Source: Dipteris shenzhenensis (taxonomy: Eukaryota > Polypodiophyta > Polypodiopsida > Gleicheniales). From it: a stretch of DNA of 64,000 nt. The stretch lies in the NCBI GenBank assembly GCA_047967505.1, contig CM106538.1, one strand, 5' to 3'. Position 1 is the stretch's first letter, and every line of letters begins with the position of its first letter. Made by a program: the position numbers and the translations under genes. This document shows positions 23,480-34,342 of this stretch, piece after piece. Below the pieces are notes generated by a model, which made no database searches, was not told the DNA's origin, and saw nothing but the letters and a program-made list of their open reading frames with translations.

Positions 23480-23632
23480 GGTGCATCTAAAACCGTGTCT
23501 GTATGTTTTGCAGTGAACGTCTATAGACGCATCTAAAACCGCATCTACTCTGTGTATTTAGATGCGCAATTACATGCGTATTTAGATGCGTGTATAGATG
23601 CGCCATTAGATGCGCTTATAGACGCGGTTTTC
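23480..23632. promoter_or_regulatory. GATGCG/CGCATC motif cluster upstream of the CACTA transposase
   Basis: About ten copies of (A)GATGCG or its complement CGCATCT, and close variants such as agacgc, lie within 150 bp. Some are in each orientation (agacgcatctaaaaccgcatct, then tttagatgcgcaatt, tttagatgcgtgta, tagatgcgccatta). The cluster is 75 to 230 bp upstream of the transposase start codon. CACTA elements carry arrays of short subterminal motifs bound by their own accessory protein, and this cluster fits that role. No matching cluster was found at the other end. Confidence 0.6.
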
Positions 23633-24945
23633 AAATCTACTTTTAGCATGTTTGCTTTGCTTTTCTTCACATAAGCTTCGCGCGGCTTGCTTGCTTTCCT
23701 ATTAATAGATCCATAGTCCGACACGTATCTCTAAGCACTACTTCCAGGCTTACACAATCATCTCCACGCACGCAAGAGAAGAGGGTGAACAAGGAAGAAA
23801 AGCAACTTTGAAGAAGCATAAGAAGCTTCCATACCTCTATCCAAGGTAAGTCTCTTTACAGTTGATCTTCTTTGAAAGTTGCTCTCTTTGGATTCGTCCT
23901 TTGTCGTATCCAAGAAACGAATGATTTTGGGTTCGGTGTTATGCTTTTGTGTCGGGCACATGTCCTTTTTCATAAAAGGTTTTAGGCTCTAGCAAGTATA
24001 ATTTTATTTGTAGCTTAATCATAGCATTACTTTTTGCTCTAGCAAGAATGCATTTGTTTTGAAAGATGGCTTAATCATAACATTAATTATAGCAAGTATT
24101 TGGTTAATTTGAAGGAGTTTAATATTTGGTTAATTATAGGAAGTATTTTGGTTGATATCATTAAGTATTTGGTAATTTTCGTTTTGAAACTTAGCTGAAA
24201 GAATTGTATTGGCACTATATTCATCATTTTTGGTCCAATTGTGAAATGAGACTTTACACAAGTCCAAAGTTTTGAATAGTGAACAGCTCAATCATTTCTC
24301 AACACATACCAAGCTTAACAACTAATGCTCATATATTATTGCCTACAATTATGGAACATAGCAACATGATGAATGAAATAGATGTGGCAAGGTAGTTTAA
24401 CTTAGTACTCTCTTTATTTTGCTAATCATTGCAATGCTGGCTACCTATGATGAATAGGTTGGACTCATGGATGGAAGCCTTTTTTTTGGAATTATAGGCC
24501 AGGAGGATCAGTTTTACCTCTTGGGATCATGTGAGTACAAAGTATTCCCAAAATAGGTGGGACACTATTTTGATGAGAACGAGATCATTTTAAAAGGCAT
24601 TTACACACATTTCATCTTTGAACATGATTAATGAGTAAATCGAAGGACGAAAGAAAACAGCGGCAACTTTGGATTCTGATGATACGGCAAAAAGTACCTG
24701 GCAACGAAGCAAGCATCAATTACAACACATAATCTGTGGGATGTGGTATCTACAAAAAGATATGCTAGAGAGGAGAGGCTCTACGGTACGGACAGAAAAC
24801 GAAAAAAGGCTAGTATGGGGGGGCCTTGACCCTGCATAATCGACACAGAAACGAACTACCCTGAAGGACAGTATGCCAGAGCTACACATTCCAGAAACTG
24901 AGTAGAGTTTAAAGAGGTTTTTGTATCGCTGGGTGTGTGATATGA
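23633..24945. other. Unassigned spacer between the CACTA gene and the BZR gene
   Basis: Contains the presumed 5-prime end of the CACTA element and the 3-prime untranslated and downstream region of the BZR gene. No coding region stands out. Short repeats of tttggttaatt and agtattt occur at 24080-24190. Confidence 0.4.
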
Positions 24946-26650
24946 TCAGCGTTGTGAGGAAGAGGTGCACAGGGTGAGCGACAATCCATCTTGTACATCG
25001 ACTCCAGGGAGCTCATTATCGGCTAGATTGCAAGGGTGATCCAGCCCTTGGTCGTCGATTTTCTTCGTTGAGCTTCGAAACAAATCCTGGATCATCAGGA
25101 ATTTCTCTCTTTCCATGAATACTTGGGATTGGGATGCGGACTTCAACGTATTACCAGCTACCAAAGACACACCTTCCTCCTCTGAGAACCTAATTGCCTC
25201 ATTTCCCACCTGCTCTCGACAGTCTCTATCAGAACGCTTCTCCAGTACCTTGGACGTATCGTCCCTCTCATCTACAACTTTGCTGTAAGGGGGAAGCAAC
25301 CAACGGAGCCCTTTCTGTGACACATCACAAGAAGTCCACCGGTCCCGCAGTTGCTCTTGCTCCTTTTTACCATAACCTTGCTTTGTCATTTCACTTACGC
25401 ACTCGCTCGAAGTTGGCGTAACTTCCATGGGCGGTTGGCCAGGATCCAGCGGCCATAAACACGATGTCTCCCGACTAGAAGGCTCCGCAAGCTCCGGCTT
25501 CACAGTAGATGAACCAGAACCGGACAATATCGCCCCATGCGTGACACAGTCTGGAACCGAGGCACTGCTTGTCGATCCGTCACAGAACCACAACTTGGCA
25601 AGGAAATCATGCTCAGGATAATCCAATGCACGACCCGAGTTGCAATCAGCAATATTAATACACGGAACCGAAGGGCTGTTGTGACGCAAAACGTCATGTG
25701 GAGAGCGAACCATGGAATTCGTTGGTGTACCGCTTCTGCTATTCCCACACGATGCCCCGGGCAATGACGTCCAGCAAAGTTTCTCACTCGCACTACCATT
25801 TTGAGTGCAGGATGAGGAAGGGCTAACCTCCAAAATTGCTCCCTCAGGTATCTGGCCAAGGCTTGCCTCAGAAAGTGTTGTATGGCTATTCTGCATCAGG
25901 TCGCAAATACATCCTTGGTCAGATGCCATCGAATGGATGTCCTAACACAAAGAAGAGATGAAGTAGATTGAAACATAAAAGCTACAAGACCTCAGCATGC
26001 TTTAAATAGTATCCCTGTGTCGGGTACAAATTCTGTCGATATTGTGCAATATTGGAAGAAACAAAATACGGGAGAAGGCGGAAGTAAACGATAGTATGAC
26101 CTGTCGGCACGTAGACGTATCGATACCACAATAAAGTGATGAATCGTGAGGCGTGCCGCCAATGATCCAACATTTAAATTACTCCTGAAGCCCTCTCGAG
26201 CCTAAGTTGCTAAGATGGAAACGACGGACAATGGCAAAAACACTCACGCAATTTCATCTGCCATTCGACGGATAGAAGAGAAAGGACGTGCTGACAGTTC
26301 TGCATGCAAACGGAATTCACCTTGCGGAAGATCGTTCCGTCTTCCTCGACGTGCCATCCAGCTTCGTTGCACAAAGCCTTCAGCACCTCGTTGTGATCAG
26401 CGTGCTTCGGCAGGCAATAGTTTCCATGAGACCGCAATCCAGCAAAGATTCTCGCTGCTACGGCTCGCCTCTTTCGCTCCCGCTTTTTGTTGTTTTCTCT
26501 CTCTCGAGCTGATGGTAAACGAAGCACGGCGGCGGCACCGGATTTTCCTGAAGGACGACGAACGATCCAGGGTCCAGAAGTGGCTTTGATGCAGCCTCGA
26601 ATGGTGGATTTACGATTGCTGGTGAGTGCGAAAAGGTCATGGTCTCCCAT
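24946..26650 (-). CDS. BES1/BZR1-family brassinosteroid transcription factor
   Basis: Two exons: 26650-26321 and 25941-24946, joined in phase 0 across a 379-bp intron (GTGAAT donor, TGTGTTAG acceptor). The predicted length is 441 residues. Residues 48-110 form the plant-specific BZR DNA-binding domain: [20 protein letters not shown], then [29 protein letters not shown] and EEDGTIFRK. The intron sits right after FRK, the position typical of this family. The rest is Ser/Pro-rich with possible GSK3-type phosphosites. The last residues include GLSLTL (LSLTL about 430-434), an EAR-type repression motif in the place where BZR1 has ELTLG. BZR proteins act in the nucleus, binding BRRE and G-box DNA. 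Unusual: a 47-residue N-terminal extension, and DIHSM instead of GCKP after the intron. No internal stop. This looks like a working gene. Confidence 0.9.
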
Positions 26651-27021
26651 ATGTACAACAAGAGAAACAAATTCCTTCTACGAAGTCGAGATTTTCCTAC
26701 ATGTGTGTATGTATACGATGTGTGAGGTATGCTTTCATGCGGGAACGATCAAGGAAAGGTTTGAGTGGAGGCAAAAGCTCAATGCGGAGGCGCTCGTGGT
26801 GAGGCGAAACAGATGGGGGGAGCTAGCAATGAGATTCAGCTTATCGTTCACGAAGTTGCTTGTGTAAACGAAAGCTACTACAAAACGAGGTCGATAGCTT
26901 GCCAAGAAGCTGCTTCGTGTAAACGTAGCTCCGTCGAGAATTGCTGTGTGGGGGTGCATTGCGTAGTACTGAATATTTGCTCCTGAGCAGGGGATCCCAT
27001 CGAAAAGGATTGAACAAGGCT

Positions 27022-27054
<33 letters not shown>

Positions 27055-28140
27055 GGGGGGATGTGAATTGCAAACGGCTTTGTGCGGGATGAAGCTAGTT
27101 ATGAGAATACACACGCAAATATAACATATGCCACATCCTACCGATGAACCATTTGCTGGTGGTACAAATACAATGATTACCAAAATGGCAGTCGTGTGGG
27201 CGTATGACCAGGGGGTCTTGAGCTTCTTGATTGGGCAATTAGCCCCATTCAATCGCCTACCCGCCAATTAGGGTGAGGAGTCCCGACACGTGCGAGATTT
27301 AAGGCCCCCCTGCGCAGTGCCCACGCTGCCACGCCTGCGTAGGGCCGTCATGCCACCGCCACAACCTTTTTTACGCTCTCAACTTGAATGACCATTGTTC
27401 GAGCTGCCCGATCTCTGGGGCTCCGGGCCGGCCGCCGGCTCGTTTTTATCACGCCACAAGCATCTGACATGAATGGGCAGTCGCCATTGGACAACGCCGT
27501 GGCCCGTACCTACCATAGCAAAGCAACGCCCAGGCTTTCGCCAGCAACTGGTGGCAGTGGGCCACGGCGTGTCCACCGTAGTAGAGGGCTGCCGCGGAAC
27601 GCGAGCAGTAAGACTTTTGGAGGACTTTTGGAGGTTTTGGAAGTTTAAGGAATTAGCTGTGTGACGTGTCTTCTGTGGCGTGGCCATCGGTCAAACAGTC
27701 GCACACAAGTTTCAGTGCGCGTTTCTGAAACCTGGATCGGAGCAGTGAAAGTGGCCCAGGCCGTTATGCGCTAGTATTAAACCACGTAAACGGAGGACGA
27801 TTCCCTGAGCAGTGAGGGCTCTATAGGACGCGCCGGGAAATGCAATCCAATGACAGGACCGCCGGGAATGTCTTACACCGACCCGCATCCATGAGCCCTT
27901 TGCCCGTGGAATCGTGGATGATCCGCCCCCACCACCAGTGACCACACCCGTGGCCATTGGCAGCACCTTGGCACTCCTTCAGCCCCCCCTCCCCCGAGCG
28001 GAACCAGGCCCAGGCCCCAGGGCCCTCCCCTCGCCTCTCTGTCAAGTTTGTGTGAGCGACCAACTACCCCCCAGGAATTGAATGGCGCGTCGTTAGTTGA
28101 CGAAGCGTGCGAGCGATATGATTGAGATTCGTTACTACCT
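26651..28140 (-). promoter_or_regulatory. GC-rich upstream region of the BZR gene
   Basis: From about 27270 to 28100 the sequence is clearly richer in G+C and CpG than the rest of the window. Candidate sites for BZR-type factors: a G-box CACGTG at 27287-27292 overlapping a BRRE CGTGCG at 27289-27294; CGTGTG at 27193-27198; CACACG at 27110-27115; and CGTGCG at 28106-28111. A few such hexamers are expected by chance in 1.5 kb. ORFs in this region (for example 27388-27648 plus) have no recognisable domain and are attributed to the GC-rich composition. The transcription start is not determined. Confidence 0.5.
27022..27048. repeat. (GA)13 microsatellite in the BZR upstream region
   Basis: An uninterrupted GA repeat about 370 bp upstream of the BZR start codon. 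GA/CT tracts in plant 5-prime regions can bind BPC/GAGA-type proteins; that role is not shown here. Confidence 0.9.
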
Positions 28141-28639
28141 ACTTACTTTCAAACCTCCCAGTCTCGGACGCCCTCCCTCACCTCCGCACTGGTCCCTCCG
28201 ACTAGGCAGTATCGTCGGTCATCATCATCGTAGACGGCGTTTGTCCAACTAGCCCACCTCCTGGTTCGGTTGCGATGCAATGAATCACCCTTTCCGCTCC
28301 ATTTCCCCTCACTCCCAACGGACACTCCTCCCCAGCCCGCAAGTAGTAAGTACATCCGGTTCCTTGCCATTGCCATTGCAGCTCATTGTCGAAATAATGA
28401 AGTACACACAGTCACACACATCAATTTTCATTCTCCCACATTCGAACCTTAGCACAAATAATTACAAACGAGCAATCATGTTGATTCTGTCCGCATGGCT
28501 GCTTCCAAGTTCCGTAGAAGCCAGATGCACCGGCCGTCTATTTTTGACAAGGGTGCTATTAGCGACCAGTTGGGCAGTCTATTCGAATTTCCTCAATGCT
28601 GACCCACCCAACTCCATTGTGTGCCTATAACGCCTTCTT

Positions 28640-29010
28640 AAGGGGGTTTTGATTCAAAAAGTGAATTTCCATACATAAGGGATACTTTAATCATCTCATC
28701 TCAAAATTTACAGAAGGGGTGTGCATAGGTTATAGAAATCTGTAAGAAGGGGTGTGCATAGGTTATAGAAATCTGTAGGTATACCCCTTGACTCGGGGGG
28801 TGCACTATTGCTATACCAACTTATGCATTTGTTTCAAATTTCAATTAAAAACCCCCCCTATACATGTAGATATATTTCGGTAAATTTGCCTTCAAATTTT
28901 GAATTAAAAACCCCCTCCATTTGAACTAACGTGTTATAGTTACATATTTCTGGGTGGACCCCCCAAGCCCCTTGATCGTGCTTGCTATATGGGATTTTTA
29001 CATAGTGTTT
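28640..29010. repeat. Dispersed repeat, copy 1, with a 34-bp tandem duplication
   Basis: The segment containing ttgaactaacgtgttatag, ttacatatttctgggtgg and accccc resembles 35560-35815 (ttgaactcacgtgataggg, ttacatatgatgagtgacccc). Both copies are in the same orientation. Inside this copy, agaaggggtgtgcatagg plus ttatagaaatctgta is tandemly doubled at about 28713-28780. It is probably the end of a transposon family not otherwise visible. Confidence 0.55.
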
Positions 29011-29219
29011 GTCGGGCCCCTGGGAATGAGAACTACCTTCCCTAAACTCAATCATGTTCCAGTACCCCCCAACATACATTTACTCCCCATCATCCTCTCA
29101 TTAGAATTCCTCCAATAGTCTCCATGGGACCTAAGCATCGTTAGACACATAGGTACACACTACATTAAATTGTAACCCTACTACACCCACAGACACAGTC
29201 ACGTCTCAGAAAATTTCTT

Positions 29220-30070
29220 TGGCCTCCATCGAACTCTTCACCAATATAACAACCCCTGCTCTTTCCCTTACATGAGAATTGATCAAAACTTCATACTCCA
29301 CTATTTAAATGCCAGCCAAACACCATCATCGGGGATACATTTTGCCTCCTACAAAAGGGCAATACTTGCATTCCACCTTCTAACATCCAACAAATAGCTT
29401 TCTAATTAACTTTGTCATAGAATCCCTGGATATTCCATGAGATCAAAGAAACCGCTAGCTTTCCCTTGCCTACTCTGTTATCAAGCCAACACTCTATGCA
29501 AGAAATCGAATCTGTTGTCTTTCCTAATCCCTGCCTTCCTTGCCATATTCTTAATCCTTTTGAACACTTCCTTAACTACTAGTCTATTTTAAGCCTCCTC
29601 ATTCCTTGAAGTCTTGCTCTATAGCATTCCTTCTAGTGTCCTTTTTTTGTGATTAGCATCTTGAAGGACTTTCCCAACTTCATCATTAAACACTCGAACA
29701 TCAGCAGCCTCATCTTTTGAACATAACATGCCTTCACTTCTTGCACCACCCTTCGACACGTCTTTAGGATCATTAACCTTAGATCAAGCGCCCTCTAAAC
29801 GTTCTTGGCATGGGAATCTACCAAAACTTTGCCTTTTCTTCCCATCATTTTCAAAAAAAGATCAGGCACACAAGGACTGAGTATGCAAACTCCCATCCTT
29901 GGATTTTCCACCAGTCTTGGCAAGTCCAGTACATGCAACCTCTCCACATCTGATCATACTTCCAAAGCCTTTTGAACCACTTGTATGTCATGTCCTTTCT
30001 ATTGAGATGCCTCAAGAGCCTCCTGATTCCCTCCCATAGACAGTAGCACACGTCACCCGAAACCAATCTT
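29220..30070 (-). pseudogene. LINE 5-prime relic (ORF1 end and endonuclease start)
   Basis: On the minus strand the string LISWNIQGF at about 29451-29425 matches the start of plant LINE endonuclease (typically SWNxRGL). Upstream on that strand, at 30066-29851, an ORF reads KWFKRLWKYDQMW and CQDWWKIQGWEFAYS, which fits the C-terminal part of a plant LINE ORF1 protein. Frame breaks and stops are frequent after the endonuclease start. The reverse transcriptase is missing. The assignment rests mainly on the SWNIQGF motif and its context. Confidence 0.5.
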
Positions 30071-30239
30071 GTACCTTAGTCTTCGGAAATATTCCTTCTA
30101 TTTGCATGATTCCTAAGGCTCCTCAGTGTCATCTAGACGCGTGGACTGAAATTCACATAATCACATGAATTTTCATGTGATTACGTGTCGTGATGATGTG
30201 TTTCACATGCCTTCATGCTATCCGCTGGCTATGACTTTT

Positions 30240-30460
30240 CAACCAGGATACTATCGGTGGTAGTTTTAATAGTACCGCTGGACTTACTTCAAACTACCGC
30301 CAATACTCATAGAAATACCGCTAGTAAAAAATAATCGACGGTAGTTTTAATAGTACCGCTGGTAGAAGTAATACTACCGTCAGTATTTTCCTTGTTACCC
30401 GGGATAATAGGCTTACTACCAGCGGTATCTTGTGCAGTACTACCGGCGGTCCAAGTTATA
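30240..30460. repeat. Cluster of ACCGC/GCGGT and TACTACCG motifs in both orientations
   Basis: About a dozen copies of related motifs: atcggtggtagttttaatag, accgctgg, aactaccgcc, aaataccgc, gacggtagttttaatagta, accgctggtag, atactaccgtc, ctaccagcggta and actaccggcggt. The string gtagttttaatagtaccgct occurs twice, at about 30252 and 30341. Direct and inverted copies alternate, so the segment could fold extensively. Such clusters are typical of the subterminal regions of hAT or CACTA transposons. No transposase is adjacent. Confidence 0.7.
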
Positions 30461-30839
30461 ATTCCATCATCGAGCTCATTTTCGCCATTGTTGGATTGAG
30501 AAGAGGTAAAAACTCCTCCACTCTCCAAGTCTAGGCTGAGGCCCCCTGGTCCAAGAAGTGGTTCTTGGTCCCGCATCCTAAACAGGATGGGGGGCTAGTT
30601 GGGATCACGACCTAGATCGAGGTTCCATCGAATCTCCACATCAAGGGGGATTATTTTGTCTGTCTTTTAAAGAACTTACATGGCATGTTTTTCATCTATG
30701 CATTAAACATGGAGAATGAATCTTTTGCATCTCTCCATGGTGCATGTCTATGCACTGAAAATAGTGAAGGAATATTTTGCATTCATGCATGATCATTGAT
30801 TTGCATTCCATGTAAATTCTTAAAAAAAGTGCATAGGGT

Positions 30840-31900
30840 TGGTACGCAAGGCGTTAGAGTCACTAGTGCTTAAGTATTGTCGCTTGGTTGCTTGCTTACT
30901 ATTGTGTGGTAAAATGCAGTTGTTTGCAAGGGTTAATCATTCAAGTTTCAGGGCCCAAACTTTCTACACACATAGTAGCATCTGCTTGCAAGCATGGACT
31001 CAATGGCTAGGACCAAGAGAAAACCAAGGGAAGAGTTGAGTAGGTCCAAACACAAAATAGTTATGAGAAGCATCTGTGATGCCTTTTTTTGTGAGGGTAT
31101 GAAATATGCAGGAGAGTGAGATACAAACAACAATATCCAGCCTAGAAAGAATCAATAGTATGAAGAGAAGGATTCTTGAGGATGCTAAGAGCATTTTGTG
31201 ATCCGAAGGCAGTCTTGTCAACTTGGTGCATGGGAGAGTGATGGAATGATTTGGGTTGACATTTTCATTGGAAATGCAGAGATGCACTTTAAAGAAGCGT
31301 ATAATGTGGATTCCACCCTTGCCCAAGAGTTTGACATAGTAAGTTTGACACAATGGACTAGTGTGTGGACTCAATACAAGCATAAGGTTCATACATCAGA
31401 TCGACGAGTGACGGTGGCTATCATGAGTAGGGATAAGAAGATTGCATTTGCTATGGTACTCAAGCCACATTCCTAGCCATAGGGAGGCCACAGGTGAAGA
31501 GCATGCAACCTCTAGATCCTCTTAACCACCATTGAGGGGTGATGACCTCCTAATTGCCCAACACCTGGCAAGTAACATAAGCCATGTGTCTTTCTTGAAG
31601 TACCTCACTGAGAAAAAGAGAGAAATTGGTCGAGAAGTTGGGCTGATGGGCATATGGAAGCGTATTTAAAGTACGCTTGGTAGGATCCCCAGGGTTGTCA
31701 TATCATGTGGAATATGCCGACAAGAAGTACAAGGGGGATATTGGGACTTGCACATGAGAGGCAAAGAGGGAAGCATAAATGCAGATCTGACATCCAGTGC
31801 TTGTTCGTGTGATTGCAACAACCGTAGAAGAACCACTATAGACCATCACTTCGTATTTCAATGGTGATAGTTTGTTGCAGTTTCTTTAAATCCTGCCAAT
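30840..31900 (+). pseudogene. Unidentified plus-strand gene remnant
   Basis: The clearest part is 31198-31476: QLGAWESDGMIWVDIFIGNA, then FKEAYNVDSTLAQEFDIVSL and RRVTVAIMSRDKKIAFAMVL, open and protein-like. Downstream at about 31675-31850 another frame reads STLGRIPRVVISCGICR and TSSACSCDCNN. No family is recognised. The flanks contain stops and frame changes. It may belong with the other unidentified plus-strand remnant at 34.3-35.5 kb. Confidence 0.35.
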
Positions 31901-31999
31901 GCATCAGGGCAGGTTAAGCAATCAAAATAACATTATGAGTCAATAAAAACAAGCATTTTGCACTTGTACGGCAATAAAGTTTTGGCTACTTCAGAATAA

Positions 32000-32580
32000 A
32001 CTCATCTACATGCTTCACAATGAAGTCGACTCTGATGCTTGCTGTGGACTCTGATGCGATGCTGAGGTGATGCTTTGGGAGTAGATTCTTTCTCTGGAGG
32101 CTTTGATAATTTTGGCATATATGGACTCCTCCTCTGGGCATAGAATTTGTCTACTTTCAAAAGTGGACTCGATTGTGACATCTGGTTTAGGCATAGACTC
32201 TGTTGGAGGCTGTGATTCTCATCTCTACTTTTGAGCATGGGCATGGTTGTGATGCCTTGGGCATAGATTCCTCGAGAGGCTGTGATGCTTGCAACATAGA
32301 CTGAATCTTTACTTTTGTTCATGGACTCTGTTGTGATGCTTTGGGCATAGACCCCTCTAAATGCTATGATGCTTTAGGTGTAGATTGAATCTCTACTTCC
32401 ACTCATGGACTCCATTGTGATGCTTTGGGTGTAGACTCTCAGGCATATGTTGAATCTCTACTTTCTCTTGTGGACTTGATGTGATGCTTTGGGAGTTGAC
32501 TCCTTTAAAGGCTATGATGCATTGGGAGTATATTGAGTCTCTACTTCCTTGAGAGCCTGTGATGCAAAAAAGGGTGTCTC
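32000..32580 (-). pseudogene. Minus-strand coding repeats built on PKASQ
   Basis: The minus strand has a degenerate tandem repeat of about 64-84 bp (gatgc at 32251, 32335, 32418, 32482). In one frame the units read ESTPKASQ, VEVEIQSTPKAS, EGSMPKASQQSP, TKVKIQSML, LEESMPKASQPCP and SKVEMRI. The consensus is close to PLEESMPKASQxSPxxKVEIQSMP. Stops in the frame are TGA after SP and a TAG. Downstream the frame reads SIASESTASIRVDFIVKH to about 32000. It may be the C-terminal repeat domain of the decayed gene at 33.4-34.2 kb. No known family is recognised. Confidence 0.5.
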
Positions 32581-32599
32581 CTTTACTTGAATTGGAGAT

Positions 32600-33370
32600 T
32601 GAAAAATTATGTATTGAATGGTATGAGCCAGAAATGTATATAGTTCTGCATCAGAATATGTTGACATTGAGGATTGTGAGCCCTTCACATCAAATATTTC
32701 ATCGAGGAGCAACTTGCAGTCGTAGCACACTCTCCACCCACAGTTGTGTGCATCATTTTGCTCTATAACCTTGCATCTTTGTAATTCAATGGCTTTCTAC
32801 AAGTCACCATCATACTTTGTGACTTTTCCAATAGCACTTATTAACATTGATGTAGAACTGTCCATCATAACATACAAGGGAATGAATATATACATCGGAA
32901 AAGATACATACCATGAAAGTTACAAGGAATTAAGAATACACTTATGCTAACACATTGACATGATATCTTGCCATCGAAATAATCTCTCTTCATGTGAAGG
33001 TCCAAAGTCACCAAACTCCAATGTGAGCTGAATGGCCAATTAAGAATCATTATTATTTGACTACATCTTACCTCTGGCAAAAAAAAATACGAGGTTGCAG
33101 TATCACTTATTGCTCATAATATGGCATAATGATAACTTGTACATTGTCCATATTGAGAGATTGCAGCCAGGTACAAACATCTCCTATGGACTTTTTATTA
33201 GTATTAAGCCATGTAGAAATTAGGGAATCTATGGCATATACACACTTCCCAAAAATTGTAGAAAACCAAGATATAATTGTATTGCAACAAAAAATAAATG
33301 AATATTAGCTCATTAGATTTAATCAAAATATAAATATTAAGCCAAGATAAAGTTTGTATCAAACCTGAGG
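32600..33370. other. Unassigned, AT-rich
   Basis: Lies between two minus-strand coding-like segments and may be an intron or intergenic. The minus-strand ORF at 32730-32512 overlaps the repeat frame and is not independently supported. Confidence 0.3.
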
Positions 33371-33374
33371 GTGG

Positions 33375-34175
33375 CCATTATAACTTTATCATTAACCTCT
33401 TTCTCATGATATCTAAGGATTTGAATATCTTCTTCACCAAATGATAAATATTGAGATTGTTGTCCAATGAGAACCTGAACATCAAACTTGCTTCCCATGT
33501 CTTGTAGCTTAGATAAATCTTTAGATTCTTCAGCATGAGCTGTGCCAACCTCATATGCTCTGAGTTCCCATATAAGCCAAGTAGTTGACTCTCCATGTTA
33601 GGGAAGTCTTTTGAGGATCCTCTTATTATGTCAAATATTTCCTTTTCAGCTTTTCTAGCAATCACCATATCGATTCAACTTGAAGAGAAGATTGTGGCCT
33701 TTCCTACTGTAGCACTGACTTCAGATCCATGTGAGATCCATGTGCAATCATTTCTTCATCCTTCCCCTCCACCATCTATTAAAAAATACAAAAGCTTGTG
33801 AGATTGATAGGTTATGTTAAATATAATGCTTGTAAAAGAAAAGTAAATTGTCATACTAGGATATATGCCTATGGTTGCTTTGTGTAATCTTGTGAGCCAT
33901 GAAGATCATCCATGTCATCATCTGCAATCATCTCTACATCATTACATGCATCCTCTTTGTCATTATCTGCATACTCTTTATCTTGGGAGCCATCAAGATT
34001 ATCCATGTCATCATCTCCAATCCTCTTATGTTCCACCTCTTTCTTGTAGTTGATAGTTAGATTATCTTGCAAGTGAAAGTGTGTGCAAGCCTTTCTTTTA
34101 ATAATATTAGTGGAATATCCTTTTCTAAGAAGATCTTCAAAAAGATCCCATCTGCAATAAAGTGACCTCACAAAA
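33375..34175 (-). pseudogene. Unidentified gene with acidic DDDMDxL repeats
   Basis: The minus-strand ORF from 34171 reads DLFEDLLRKGYSTNIIKRKA, then two acidic copies: IGDDDMDNLDGSQDKEYAD and IADDDMDDLHGSQD. After a break, ISHGSEVSATVGKATIFSSS and IDMVIARKAEKEIFDIIRG, NMESQLLGLYGN continue to about 33540. A frame change then gives HAEESKDLSKLQDMGSKFDV, GQQSQYLSFGEEDIQILRY and VNDKVIMATLR to about 33375. The last part is mildly coiled-coil-like. I do not recognise the family. The PKASQ repeats at 32.0-32.6 kb are on the same strand and downstream. Confidence 0.4.
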
Positions 34176-34342
34176 AGGCTGTTGCAACTATTCCAACATA
34201 GTAATCAAAAGACTTCCACTTTTTGTTGGACATTCGGAGATTTTGGAGTTATTTAGATGATGAGGGGACGTGCATTTCTTGCTCTTCTAGCATGAGATGC
34301 AAACTACAAAAGATAGAAGAAGAGGAAGGATGAGCCACATCA

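Noticed and set aside
27379-28063. Several GC-rich ORFs on both strands that could be a gene next to the BZR gene.
   Set aside because: No motif, no splice-supported model and several competing frames; long ORFs are common in GC-rich DNA.
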